Shown here one piece after another: positions 24,460 through 32,636 of a DNA stretch of 39,436 nt. The stretch covers positions 1 through 39,436 of the forward strand of contig CATLIX010000032.1 of NCBI GenBank assembly GCA_949959185.1, written 5' to 3'. The position numbers were made by a program, and so were the translations under genes. This DNA comes from an uncultured Eubacterium sp. GTDB taxonomy: Bacteria > Bacillota > Clostridia > Lachnospirales > Lachnospiraceae. The notes under the pieces are model-generated. The model was not told the origin of the DNA and searched no databases. It saw only the letters and a program-made list of their open reading frames with translations. The stretch's first letter is position 1. Every line of letters starts with the position of its first letter.

Positions 24460-26685
24460 ATGGGCAGACAGGAGAATAAGGAGACATGGACAGAAGAAAC
24501 CATAAGGGAATATCTGAGAAAATCTGCGAAGGCAGAGGAGATACCGGAAAGCCTGAAGCCGGACCGGATGGAAACCTGGCTGAAGGAAAATACAGAAAAG
24601 AACAGGAGGGAAGCTATGGACAATAAGAGAAAAGAAGACAGCGGCAGGAAGAAAAGTTACCGCGGATGGTGGTGCGGCACAGCAGCAGTTGCAGCCTGTA
24701 TGGCAATCGTTCTGTTTGCAGCAGGGCGTTCCATAGACCTGGACGGAGAATTTGATTCAGAAACAGCCTCCGAAAGGCCCCGGACAGAAGAAAAGAGCGG
24801 GAAAGAAACAACCTTTGAGAAAGTCACGGCAGACAAAGGAGAACTGACAGAGGGTACCACTTATCAGGAGCTGTATCAGGCTTTTTCAGAAGTGTGGGAA
24901 GAACAGGAATCCATGGAACTGGTGACAGACGAGAGAGCCATGGATACCGCCGGAGAGGAAAGCGCTGTTTTTTCAGAGGGAAAAGCGGCCGCGGAAGAAG
25001 AAGTGACGGAAGATGGGGCCGCAGATACCGGCGCTCAGGAGGATTCCGGTGAAAATATGTATGGGAAGACCAATCAGCAGGAAGCGGATGTGGAGGAAGC
25101 AGATATTATTAAAAATGACGGAAGATATCTCTATCAGGTGATTGCCCGGAATGGAAAATCCTCCGTTCAGATTGCAGACACGGAGGGCGGACTGAAAGAA
25201 ACCGCGGAAGTGGGAAGTTTTGACAATGAAATCAGCAACATTTATGTGTGGAAAGACAGTCTGGTTGTGATTGAAACCGGATGGGTGAGCGAAGCTGTTT
25301 CAGAGCAGGACCAGGCAGACACTGACAGCAATTTTCTGGATACCATGAAACAGGCGGTGGCAAATCTGTTCAGCTCAGAGAAAGAGGAACCATACCGGGA
25401 AACATCCTACAGTAAAATCCATGTATATGATATCAAAGACCGGACGAAGCCGGAGGAATACCATACTTTTACCATAAAGGGGAACTACCGGGAATCCAGA
25501 ATTTCAGACGGATATCTTTATTTTTTCACTCAATGCAATACTTACAGGCCCCGGCTGGAGCAGGATTACGGAGCCTACGTTCCTGAAGTGGACGGAAAGA
25601 CCCTTTCCGCAGATAAAATTTATCTGCCGGAGGAGACAGATACCGCCTCTTATCTGGTTATGGCTTCCATTAATATGGAACAGCCGGATGCATTTACGGA
25701 TACGGCCGCCGTTGTGACTGCTGCGGATAAATTTTATGTGAGCCGGAACAACATTTATATAACAGACCGGAAGTATGTGGAGTACGGTCAGCAGGGCCCC
25801 CAGAGCGACAGTACCAGAATCTACCGCTTTTCTTACCAGGACGGGAAGATGAAAAAGGAGGCGGAAGGCACGGTAAAAGGAACGCTGCGGGATGATATGG
25901 CCATGAATGAATATCAGGGTTACCTGCGGATGGTGACCACGGTGGAATCTCAGAATGTGCAGGAAATAAAGGATGACATTACCGGAGAAGTGCTGGGATA
26001 TGACGGAATGGATGCGGCGACCACCAACAGCCTCTATGTGCTGGATGACAAACTGAATGTTGCCGGGAAAATTGAAAATCTGGCGAAAGATGAACTGGTC
26101 TATTCCGCCCGGTTTATGGGAGATACAGGATATTTTGTAACATTCCGGCAGACGGACCCTCTGTTTTCCGTGGATTTGTCCGACCCGAAACAGCCAAAGA
26201 TTCTGGGTGAACTGAAAATCAGCGGATTTTCCGAATACCTGCATTTCTACGGGGAAAACCTTCTTCTGGGAATCGGTATGGAAGCAGATGAAAATACAGG
26301 AGTTACGGATGGGCTGAAGCTGTCCATGTTTGATATTTCCAATTCCTCTGATGTAAAGGAACAGTCCAGACTTCATCTGTCCGGTTATGATTATGCCCAG
26401 GCACTGTACGAATACAAAGCAGTTCTGATTGACACAGAGAAAAACATATTCGGATTCCAGGCAGAAGGTTACCGGGAAGAAGAAAAGAACAGCTATCTGC
26501 TGTATTCCTTTGAGAACGGAGCATTTAAAGAGATTATGAATATTGACTGCAGCGACATGGATGTTTACTCCTGGAGGGTGAGGGGCACTTATATCGGAGA
26601 CTGTTTTTATCTGATGTGCGGAAACGGAAGGATAGAAGGTTACAGTCTGACAGACGGAAGCAAAGTGACGGAACTGGTTCCGTGA
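24460..26685 (+). CDS. Membrane-anchored beta-propeller protein, likely anti-sigma factor
   Basis: A 741-residue protein in three parts. Residues 1-68 are a charged cytoplasmic segment (TWTEETIREYLRKSAKAEEIPESLKP) of the kind that binds a sigma factor. Residues ~69-88 form one membrane helix (WWCGTAAVAACMAIVLFAAG). A low-complexity Glu/Thr-rich linker follows, then a large extracellular region from about 205 beginning NQQEADVEEADIIKNDGRYLY, the recognisable start of the secreted beta-propeller domain family (Pfam PF09826). The ATG at 24460 is 2 nt after the sigma gene, with GGAGG in the sigma 3' end. Pairing implies that the propeller senses an outside signal and releases the sigma factor. 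No zinc-binding anti-sigma (HxxxCxxC) motif is seen. Confidence 0.82.
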   Translation: MGRQENKETWTEETIREYLRKSAKAEEIPESLKPDRMETWLKENTEKNRREAMDNKRKEDSGRKKSYRGWWCGTAAVAACMAIVLFAAGRSIDLDGEFDSETASERPRTEEKSGKETTFEKVTADKGELTEGTTYQELYQAFSEVWEEQESMELVTDERAMDTAGEESAVFSEGKAAAEEEVTEDGAADTGAQEDSGENMYGKTNQQEADVEEADIIKNDGRYLYQVIARNGKSSVQIADTEGGLKETAEVGSFDNEISNIYVWKDSLVVIETGWVSEAVSEQDQADTDSNFLDTMKQAVANLFSSEKEEPYRETSYSKIHVYDIKDRTKPEEYHTFTIKGNYRESRISDGYLYFFTQCNTYRPRLEQDYGAYVPEVDGKTLSADKIYLPEETDTASYLVMASINMEQPDAFTDTAAVVTAADKFYVSRNNIYITDRKYVEYGQQGPQSDSTRIYRFSYQDGKMKKEAEGTVKGTLRDDMAMNEYQGYLRMVTTVESQNVQEIKDDITGEVLGYDGMDAATTNSLYVLDDKLNVAGKIENLAKDELVYSARFMGDTGYFVTFRQTDPLFSVDLSDPKQPKILGELKISGFSEYLHFYGENLLLGIGMEADENTGVTDGLKLSMFDISNSSDVKEQSRLHLSGYDYAQALYEYKAVLIDTEKNIFGFQAEGYREEEKNSYLLYSFENGAFKEIMNIDCSDMDVYSWRVRGTYIGDCFYLMCGNGRIEGYSLTDGSKVTELVP

Positions 26686-26725
26686 ACAGAATAAAGTGAG
26701 ATGGTATACGCTGACGTGCCGGACT

Positions 26726-26748
26726 GCCAGGTGCCGGTGGCACCTGGC
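26726..26748. repeat. Perfect palindrome in the convergent gap
   Basis: GCCAGGTGCC (26726-26735) and GGCACCTGGC (26739-26748) form a 10-bp perfect stem with a GGT loop. No T tract follows on either side. The same core (AGGTGCC/GGCACCT followed by GGCAAC) occurs inside a repeat at 38952-38984. The remaining sequence between 26686 and 26832 shows nothing else. Confidence 0.65.
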
Positions 26749-26832
26749 AACGGCCGGCAGAACGTGCAGAAGACCCTGCGCATAATTCCGGCAATTGAAT
26801 CCGTACAGGACATTTTGTTTTACCATAAAGCG

Positions 26833-27633
26833 TTAAAGTTTGTAAAATTCAGGCTTCCGGTTCCGGAAAACCGTATAATATGCAAAGCCTGCCTGTTTTA
26901 ACAGTTCAGGTACTTTTGAAAATTCGTATGCTACATCCGAAGGTTTGTGAGCATCCGCACCGATGGTGATAAGTTCTCCGCCCAGTTCCCGATAACGCCG
27001 CAGCACGCATTCTGCGGGGTTGGGATGGCCGAGTCCATACCGGAAGCCGGCGGTGTTGATTTCAATTCCTTTGCCTTTTTCAACCAGAGTGCGCAGGATT
27101 TCGTCCAGCACATCGGAGAACTTGTCATAGCAGTAGTACCGGTTTTTATTGGGGCCGTACCGTACCACGTAATCAATGTGCCCATATACGTCAAAGCAGT
27201 CGAATACAGCCAGATTTTCCAGAATGGATTCAAAATATTCCCGGTAGGCCTCATCCTCCGTTTTACCCGTGTAATATTCCGGATAGTAAGGATCCTGGCC
27301 GTGAACCACATGGGAAGAGCCAATGACAAAATCAAAGGGATGTTCCTCAATAATTCCGGGAAGAACGTCCTTAAGATGGGGCTGCAGTCCGATTTCGATT
27401 CCCGTACAGACGGGGAATTTATTCAGAAATTCTGCCTGAACTGCCTGCATTTCCTTAAAATATGCGGGAATGTCCAGCATGAAACGTTCAGGAGAACTGT
27501 CATAGCCGATATCCAGGTGGTCCGTAAAGCAGATTCCGTCCACGCCGGCCTTCATGGAAGCACGAACCATCTCGTGAGTGTCCGCCTGGCTGTCAGTGGA
27601 AAAATGTGTGTGCATGTGTGTATCCCAAAGCAT
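26833..27633 (-). CDS. PHP-domain phosphatase, histidinol-phosphatase (HisK/HisJ) type
   Basis: A 266-residue metal-dependent phosphatase. The N-terminal THMHTHFSTDS carries the first PHP metal ligands (His6, His8). FTDHLDIGY, GIEIGLQPH, DFVIGSSHVV, FDVYGHIDYV, GIEINTAGFRYG and ITIGADAHKPSDV supply the later His, Glu and Asp ligands in family order. The ATG at 27633 is chosen because AAGGAGG lies 6 nt upstream; the frame stays open further upstream without such a site. By similarity it dephosphorylates histidinol phosphate, but no his genes are in the window and related PHP proteins act on other phosphates. It is divergent from gap. Confidence 0.87.
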   Translation of the reverse strand: MLWDTHMHTHFSTDSQADTHEMVRASMKAGVDGICFTDHLDIGYDSSPERFMLDIPAYFKEMQAVQAEFLNKFPVCTGIEIGLQPHLKDVLPGIIEEHPFDFVIGSSHVVHGQDPYYPEYYTGKTEDEAYREYFESILENLAVFDCFDVYGHIDYVVRYGPNKNRYYCYDKFSDVLDEILRTLVEKGKGIEINTAGFRYGLGHPNPAECVLRRYRELGGELITIGADAHKPSDVAYEFSKVPELLKQAGFAYYTVFRNRKPEFYKL

Positions 27634-27788
27634 GAAAAACCTCCTTGCCATGTTTGTTAATCTTTTAACAGAATAATAGTCTACATTTTCAGGATTGTCA
27701 AAATGGAAATGAATTTTTTTGACGAAAATGAGAAAGTGTACAAATAAAATTTTATTGCGAAAACAGGTGAACAAAGTTGAAAAAGCCC

Positions 27789-27817
27789 TTGAATTTTTCC
27801 TGGATATTAGTTAAAAT
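27789..27817 (+). promoter_or_regulatory. gap promoter
   Basis: TTGAAT (27789-27794) and TAAAAT (27812-27817) have a 17-bp spacer about 65 nt before the gap start. Codon use and ribosome-binding site fit high expression. Confidence 0.6.
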
Positions 27818-27880
27818 ATAAGCAAGTTGGGTATTATATCCAAGCAAAAACAAATTCATTCAAAATTAGGAGGAATTATC

Positions 27881-28897
27881 ATGTCAGTAAGAGTAGCAAT
27901 CAATGGTTTCGGACGTATCGGCCGTCTTGCATTCAGACAGATGTTTGGTGCAGAGGGATACGAAGTAGTAGCAATCAACGATTTAACAAGTCCCAAAATG
28001 TTGGCTCACCTGTTAAAGTATGATTCATCTCAGGGCAAATATGCATTGGCAGACAAGGTTACTGCCGGTGAAGATTCCATTACTGTTGATGGAAAAGAAA
28101 TCAAGATCTACGCTTTCCCGGATGCAAATAACTGCCCATGGGGAGACTTAAAGGTAGACGTTGTTCTGGAGTGTTCCGGATTCTACACCTCCAAAGACAA
28201 AGCACAGGCTCACATCAACGCAGGCGCTCGTAAAGTTGTTATCTCTGCTCCGGCAGGAAACGACCTTCCTACAATTGTTTTCAATACAAACCATGAGACA
28301 TTAAAAGCAGAAGATACTATCATTTCCGCAGCATCCTGTACCACAAACTGTCTGGCACCGATGGCTGACGCTCTGAACAAATATGCAGCAATCCAGTCCG
28401 GTATTATGTGTACCATCCACGCTTACACAGGCGACCAGATGACTCTGGACGGACCGCAGAGAAAAGGCGATCTGAGAAGATCCCGTGCAGCTGCAGTTAA
28501 TATCGTTCCTAACAGCACAGGCGCTGCAAAAGCAATCGGCCTTGTTATTCCGGAATTAAACGGAAAATTAATCGGTTCCGCACAGCGTGTTCCGACTCCT
28601 ACAGGTTCCACCACTATCCTGACAGCAGTTGTTAAGGGCAATGATGTAACTGTAGACGGAATCAATGCAGCTATGAAAGCAGCAGCAAACGAGTCCTTCG
28701 GATACAACGAAGATGAAATCGTATCCAGCGATATCGTAGGAATGAGATTCGGCTCCTTATTTGACGCTACACAGACCATGGTTTCCAAAGTTTCTGATGA
28801 TTTATTTGAAGTACAGGTTGTTTCCTGGTATGACAACGAGAACAGCTACACAAGCCAGATGGTTCGTACAATCAAATATTTCAGTGAATTAGCATAA
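27881..28897 (+). CDS. gap: Glyceraldehyde-3-phosphate dehydrogenase
   Basis: Oxidises and phosphorylates glyceraldehyde-3-phosphate to 1,3-bisphosphoglycerate with NAD. The 338-residue protein shows the NAD-binding INGFGRIGR start, the catalytic SCTTNCLAP with Cys153, TIHAYTGDQ with the base histidine, [17 protein letters not shown], and [13 protein letters not shown] near the end. ATG 27881 has AGGAGG 6 nt upstream; an in-frame start at 27827 is ignored because it lies in the leader. Codon choice differs from the accessory genes (for example frequent GCA, GTT, ACA), as expected for a highly expressed gene. It is followed by a terminator, so pgk may be partly separate. Confidence 0.97.
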   Translation: MSVRVAINGFGRIGRLAFRQMFGAEGYEVVAINDLTSPKMLAHLLKYDSSQGKYALADKVTAGEDSITVDGKEIKIYAFPDANNCPWGDLKVDVVLECSGFYTSKDKAQAHINAGARKVVISAPAGNDLPTIVFNTNHETLKAEDTIISAASCTTNCLAPMADALNKYAAIQSGIMCTIHAYTGDQMTLDGPQRKGDLRRSRAAAVNIVPNSTGAAKAIGLVIPELNGKLIGSAQRVPTPTGSTTILTAVVKGNDVTVDGINAAMKAAANESFGYNEDEIVSSDIVGMRFGSLFDATQTMVSKVSDDLFEVQVVSWYDNENSYTSQMVRTIKYFSELA

Positions 28898-28973
28898 TAG
28901 AAATAATTACTGCAGAGGACAGGCCGCCTTTTTCAGGGACAGGCTGTGCAGAATGCAGATAAGACTCAGAAAG

Positions 28974-29004
28974 GGTCCGGTCTTTTAAGGACCGGGCCTT
29001 TTTT
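28974..29004 (+). terminator. Terminator after gap
   Basis: GGTCCGGTC (28974-28982) pairs with GACCGGGCC (28990-28998), one G-U pair, followed by a T run 28999-29004. Confidence 0.85.
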
Positions 29005-29065
29005 CTCTTACAGGAAATTCTTTCGGATTTCCTGTAAGAGAAAAACAATTATGCGCACTCGTGCA
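29005..29065. repeat. Intergenic repeat, short copy (hairpin plus TATGCGCACTCG tail)
   Basis: CTCTTACAGGAAAT (29005-29018) and ATTTCCTGTAAGAG (29027-29040) are perfect 14-bp arms. The tail contains AATTATGCGCACTCG. The same order (CTTACAGGAAA arm, partner arm, TATGCG, ACTCGCAC) is found at 31198 and 38854. It lies in the leader of pgk and may affect read-through from gap. Confidence 0.7.
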
Positions 29066-29098
29066 ATAAGATAATAACGAATCAGGAGGAATTTGATT

Positions 29099-30307
29099 AT
29101 GTCTTTAAATAAAGTATCCGTAGATGATATCAATGTAAAGGGCAAACGTGTTCTTTGCAGATGCGATTTTAACGTACCTTTAAAAGAGGGAAAAATTACG
29201 GACGAGAACCGTCTGGTAGCAGCCCTTCCCACCATTAAGAAACTGATTGCCGACGGCGGCAAAGTAATTCTCTGCTCTCATCTGGGCAAGCCCAAGGGAG
29301 AGCCGAAGCCGGAACTTTCACTGGCGCCGGTGGCAAAAAGGCTTTCTGAATTACTGGGACAGGAAGTGAAATTTGCAGCAGATCCTGAAGTAGTAGGGCC
29401 CAATGCAAAAGCAGCCGTAGAGGCTATGAAGGACGGGGAAGTTATTTTACTGGAGAACACCCGTTACCGTGCAGAGGAGACCAAAAACGGAGAAGCATTC
29501 TCCAAAGACCTGGCTTCCCTTTGCGATATTTTTGTAAATGATGCATTCGGAACCGCACACAGAGCACACTGTTCCAACGTAGGTGTTTCCGAACTGGTTG
29601 AGACAGCAGCAGTTGGTTACTTAATGCAGAAGGAAATTGATTTCCTCGGAAATGCAGTGGAGAATCCCGTAAGACCGTTCGTTGCAATTCTGGGCGGCGC
29701 AAAAGTAGCAGACAAGCTGAATGTTATTTCCAATCTGCTGGAAAAATGCGATACTCTGATTATCGGCGGCGGAATGGCTTATACTTTCTTAAAAGCACAG
29801 GGCTATGAAATCGGTAAATCTCTGGTAGACGATACAAAGGTAGACTACTGTAAAGAAATGATTGCCAAAGCAGAAAAACTTGGCAAAAAATTATTACTGC
29901 CGGTTGACTCCGCAACCATTGAAGAATTCCCGAATCCCATTGACGCACCGGTAGATGTGGTAATGTGTGATGCGGAAAATATGCCTGCAGACCGGGAAGG
30001 CTGCGACATCGGACCGAAGACATCAGCTATGTTTGCAGACGCGGTAAAATCTGCAAAAACAGTTGTATGGAACGGGCCTATGGGCGTATTTGAAAACCCA
30101 ACACTGGCAGAAGGTACTATTGCAGTGGCAAAGGCTCTGGCAGAGACAGACGCAACCACCATCATCGGCGGCGGCGATTCTGCAGCAGCAGTAAACCAGC
30201 TGGGATTTGGCGATAAGATGAGCCATATTTCCACCGGAGGCGGAGCTTCTCTGGAATTCCTGGAAGGCAAAGAGCTTCCCGGCGTGGCAGCAGCAACTAA
30301 TAAATAG
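29099..30307 (+). CDS. pgk: Phosphoglycerate kinase
   Basis: Transfers phosphate from 1,3-bisphosphoglycerate to ADP. The 402-residue protein carries [11 protein letters not shown], the substrate-binding SHLGKPKG and [31 protein letters not shown], and the C-terminal nucleotide loop WNGPMGVFE with GGGDSAAA. Length is within the bacterial norm of 390-405. ATG 29099 follows AGGAGGA by 8 nt; an upstream in-frame TTG at 29093 overlaps the site spacing. It is 51 nt upstream of tpiA. Confidence 0.97.
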   Translation: MSLNKVSVDDINVKGKRVLCRCDFNVPLKEGKITDENRLVAALPTIKKLIADGGKVILCSHLGKPKGEPKPELSLAPVAKRLSELLGQEVKFAADPEVVGPNAKAAVEAMKDGEVILLENTRYRAEETKNGEAFSKDLASLCDIFVNDAFGTAHRAHCSNVGVSELVETAAVGYLMQKEIDFLGNAVENPVRPFVAILGGAKVADKLNVISNLLEKCDTLIIGGGMAYTFLKAQGYEIGKSLVDDTKVDYCKEMIAKAEKLGKKLLLPVDSATIEEFPNPIDAPVDVVMCDAENMPADREGCDIGPKTSAMFADAVKSAKTVVWNGPMGVFENPTLAEGTIAVAKALAETDATTIIGGGDSAAAVNQLGFGDKMSHISTGGGASLEFLEGKELPGVAAATNK

Positions 30308-30358
30308 GCCCAAAAGCAACTTCTATCATGTATCAGATAAAAGAAAGAGGATAAGATT

Positions 30359-31111
30359 ATGGCAAGAAAGAAAATTATTGCAGGAAACTGGAAAATGAAT
30401 AAAACTCCGAGTGAAGCAGTGGCTCTGGTAAATGAACTGAAACCGCTGGTGGCAAATGATGATGTGGACGTGGTATTCTGCGTACCGGCTATCGACATTA
30501 TCCCTGCAATGGAAGCAGCAAAAGGCTCCAATATCAATATTGGCGCTGAGAATATGTACTATGAGGAAAGCGGCGCATATACCGGAGAAATCGCTCCCAA
30601 TATGCTGACAGACGCCGGTGTAAAATATGTGGTTATCGGCCATTCTGAAAGAAGAGAATATTTTGCAGAGACAGACGAAACCGTAAATAAAAAAGTGCTG
30701 AAAGCATTTGAACACGGAATTACTCCGATTATCTGCTGCGGAGAATCCTTAACCCAGAGAAAACAGGGCATTTACATTGACTGGATTCGTATGCAGATTA
30801 AGATTGCATTCCAGAACGTAACTGCAGAGCAGGCAAAAGGCGCAGTGATTGCATATGAGCCAATCTGGGCAATCGGAACCGGTGAGACAGCTACTTCCGA
30901 TCAGGCAGAAGAAGTGTGTGCGGCAATCCGTGCATGTATCAAAGAGGTATATGACGAAGCAACTGCAGAAGCAATCCGGATTCAGTACGGCGGTTCTGTA
31001 AATGCAGGAAACGCAGCAGAACTGTTCTCCAAACCGGACATTGACGGCGGACTGGTTGGAGGAGCTTCTCTGAAAGCTGATTTTGGTAAAATTGTCTGCT
31101 ATAATAAATAA
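30359..31111 (+). CDS. tpiA: Triosephosphate isomerase
   Basis: Interconverts dihydroxyacetone phosphate and glyceraldehyde-3-phosphate. The 250-residue protein has GNWKMNK with Lys12, IGHSERR with the electrophile His95, and [10 protein letters not shown] with the base Glu167, then the phosphate loop [10 protein letters not shown] and GLVGGASL. The start is preceded by AAAGAGG. Last of the gap-pgk-tpiA set; gpm and eno are not in the window. A strong terminator follows at 31155. Confidence 0.97.
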   Translation: MARKKIIAGNWKMNKTPSEAVALVNELKPLVANDDVDVVFCVPAIDIIPAMEAAKGSNINIGAENMYYEESGAYTGEIAPNMLTDAGVKYVVIGHSERREYFAETDETVNKKVLKAFEHGITPIICCGESLTQRKQGIYIDWIRMQIKIAFQNVTAEQAKGAVIAYEPIWAIGTGETATSDQAEEVCAAIRACIKEVYDEATAEAIRIQYGGSVNAGNAAELFSKPDIDGGLVGGASLKADFGKIVCYNK

Positions 31112-31154
31112 AATATTTCGCTGGTAACAGGAACATAAAAAAGAATTTCGTTTT

Positions 31155-31202
31155 ACTCCCTTCCGGTTATGGAATATCCATAACCGGAAGGGAGTTTTAT
31201 CT
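31155..31202 (+). terminator. Strong terminator after tpiA
   Basis: Arms of 19 bp (31155-31173 and 31177-31195; ACTCCCTTCCGG... and its complement) with a 3-nt loop are followed by TTTTATCTT. Confidence 0.92.
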
Positions 31203-31344
31203 TACAGGAAAGACCTTGTCACGCTAAAGTGTGAAAGTGTCTTCCTATAAGATAAAACCATTATGCGCACTCGCACAGGAGGAAAATATTGCTTTGCAAT
31301 TGTGCCCGGCGCAGCAAACCGTCCAGGTCCCTCATGATTGAGGG
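31198..31344. repeat. Intergenic repeat, full copy
   Basis: Begins with imperfect hairpin arms TATCTTACAGGAAAGAC (31198-31214) and GTCTTCCTATAAGATA (31239-31254), with an inner TCAC/GTGA dyad. Then follow TATGCG (31264-31269), ACTCGCACAGGAGG, an ATATTG-CAAT dyad, GGCGCAGCAAACCGTCC and CCTCATGAT. The same parts recur in order at 38854-39119. A reverse-strand frame runs through it (IAKQYFPPVRV), but this is probably a by-product of the repeat. Confidence 0.75.
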
Positions 31345-31346
31345 AT

Positions 31347-31463
31347 TCAGGGAGCCCTGCGGACCTGTCCGCTTTGTTCTGATTCACTGTCTCTGTTTTC
31401 CTTTTCGCTCCATCCGGCAGTCCGCAATCCTGAAAGTAATCTTGCAACTTCTGTCAGATTCAT
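31347..31463 (-). CDS. Possible 38-residue peptide
   Basis: A short frame reads MNLTEVARLLSGLRTAGWSE and continues with a charged tail ending QVRRAP. The first 20 residues look like a compact amphipathic helix-turn-helix; the tail (KENRDSESEQSGQ) is hydrophilic. AAAGGG lies 12 nt upstream of the ATG at 31463, a poor distance. It abuts the repeat at 31198-31344 and lies in an otherwise non-coding gap of about 670 bases between tpiA and the DeoR gene. It could be the start of a longer gene whose end was replaced. Function unknown, and it may not be expressed. Confidence 0.3.
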   Translation of the reverse strand: MNLTEVARLLSGLRTAGWSEKENRDSESEQSGQVRRAP

Positions 31464-31555
31464 TTCCTGTCACATCCCTTTCTGCTTCATGAAGACTGAG
31501 CCGATACAGATATTTGAAATTGCATAACTTTTGAAACAAAATAATTTATTTTGAA

Positions 31556-31657
31556 AACTTTTAAAATAAAAGTTGACAAACCAAGAAAAGATTGTTATTA
31601 TAACAATATAAACTTTCGTATCAACAATGAAGAAACAAAAAACTTTTGGTACAAAAG
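31556..31657 (+). promoter_or_regulatory. DeoR-operon promoter with operator-like dyads
   Basis: TTGACA (31573-31578) and TATTAT (31596-31601) have a 17-bp spacer. ATTGTTA-TTA-TAACAAT (31591-31607) is a perfect dyad over the -10. AACTTTT-n5-AAAAGTT (31556-31574) overlaps the -35, and CTTTTG-GTA-CAAAAG (31643-31657) lies downstream. AACTTTT also occurs at 31526-31532. Such repeats suit control by the DeoR protein encoded downstream. The leader to the DeoR start is long, about 170 nt. Confidence 0.65.
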
Positions 31658-31778
31658 AAAGTGATTCACGTATGATATCGCGAAGCAATTATGGTATAAT
31701 GGAAGGAGCAGATGCTTATGAAGTGAAAGAACGGAACCATGGCTGCCATCCGGCTGTGGATTCCCAGGAGGTATGAGA

Positions 31779-32540
31779 ATGGATGCAATGGAACAGCGCA
31801 GGAATGCAATTGTAGATTTGATAAATCAGAGCGGAAATATCAGTTTTGCACAATTGAAGAAACGATTTCCGCAGATATCTGAAATGACACTGCGCACAGA
31901 TTTAAAAGCTCTTGATGAAGCAAAGCGGATTGTCCGTGTGCACGGAGGTGCAAAATCCGTAGACGTTGTAGTGGGAACAGACGATATGTTAAGCCGGAGG
32001 CTGGTGCGCAACATTGAGGCAAAGCAGTTGATTGCCGGGAAAGCACTGGAACTGATTCGGAAAGATACCACAATTTTTCTGGATTCCGGAAGTACCACCA
32101 CAGCGCTGGCGTCCTGTATGATGGACCAGTCGAACCTGATATATACCAGTTCCCTGACCTGTGCGGCGGAACTTTCCCGGCTGAAAAACCCTGCGGTACA
32201 TGTGCTGGGAGGAACCATGAACCGGTACAGTATGAGCGTATGCGGAATTCATACGATACAGGAAATACAGAGAATCAATTTTGAACAGGTATTTATGGGT
32301 GTAACCGGCTACTGTGAACAGACAGGATTTACCTGCGGCGTGGACGAAGAAGCAGTTCTGAAAAGGACTGTTATGGACCGGGCCGGACAGAAAATTATCC
32401 TGATGGATTCATCCAAAACAGAGGTGAAAAGTACATATTCCATCTGCGGGCTGGAGGATGTGGATCTTATTATTTCCGACGGCGGCCTTTCAGAAGAATT
32501 TCAGAAAGAATGCAGGAATTATAAGATACCGGTCATCTGA
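31779..32540 (+). CDS. DeoR-family regulator of the hexitol PTS genes
   Basis: A 253-residue sugar-phosphate-responsive repressor. The N-terminal winged helix-turn-helix (1-58; QRRNAIVDLINQSGNISFAQL, SEMTLRTDLKALDE, RVHGGAKS) is followed by the DeoR sensor domain with DTTIFLDSGSTTTALA, GVTGYCEQTGFTCG and the late ILMDSSKTE. The ATG at 31779 is 7 nt from AGGAGG; the ATG at 31773 would be too close. Members of this family bind phosphorylated sugars made by a neighbouring PTS. Here the phosphohexitol from the MtlA-like EII encoded 96 nt downstream is the likely effector. Confidence 0.88.
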   Translation: MDAMEQRRNAIVDLINQSGNISFAQLKKRFPQISEMTLRTDLKALDEAKRIVRVHGGAKSVDVVVGTDDMLSRRLVRNIEAKQLIAGKALELIRKDTTIFLDSGSTTTALASCMMDQSNLIYTSSLTCAAELSRLKNPAVHVLGGTMNRYSMSVCGIHTIQEIQRINFEQVFMGVTGYCEQTGFTCGVDEEAVLKRTVMDRAGQKIILMDSSKTEVKSTYSICGLEDVDLIISDGGLSEEFQKECRNYKIPVI

Positions 32541-32636
32541 TGCACAAAAGGCGATTCTTTTATCCGGGATTCCGTATCCACATACGGGACAGTTATTTTG
32601 CAGTCAGGAGCAAATCAAGGTCAAAGGAGATAATTT

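Noticed and set aside
27827-27880. Upstream in-frame start of gap
   Set aside because: It lies in the leader just after the promoter; the ATG at 27881 has AGGAGG and the conserved N-terminus.
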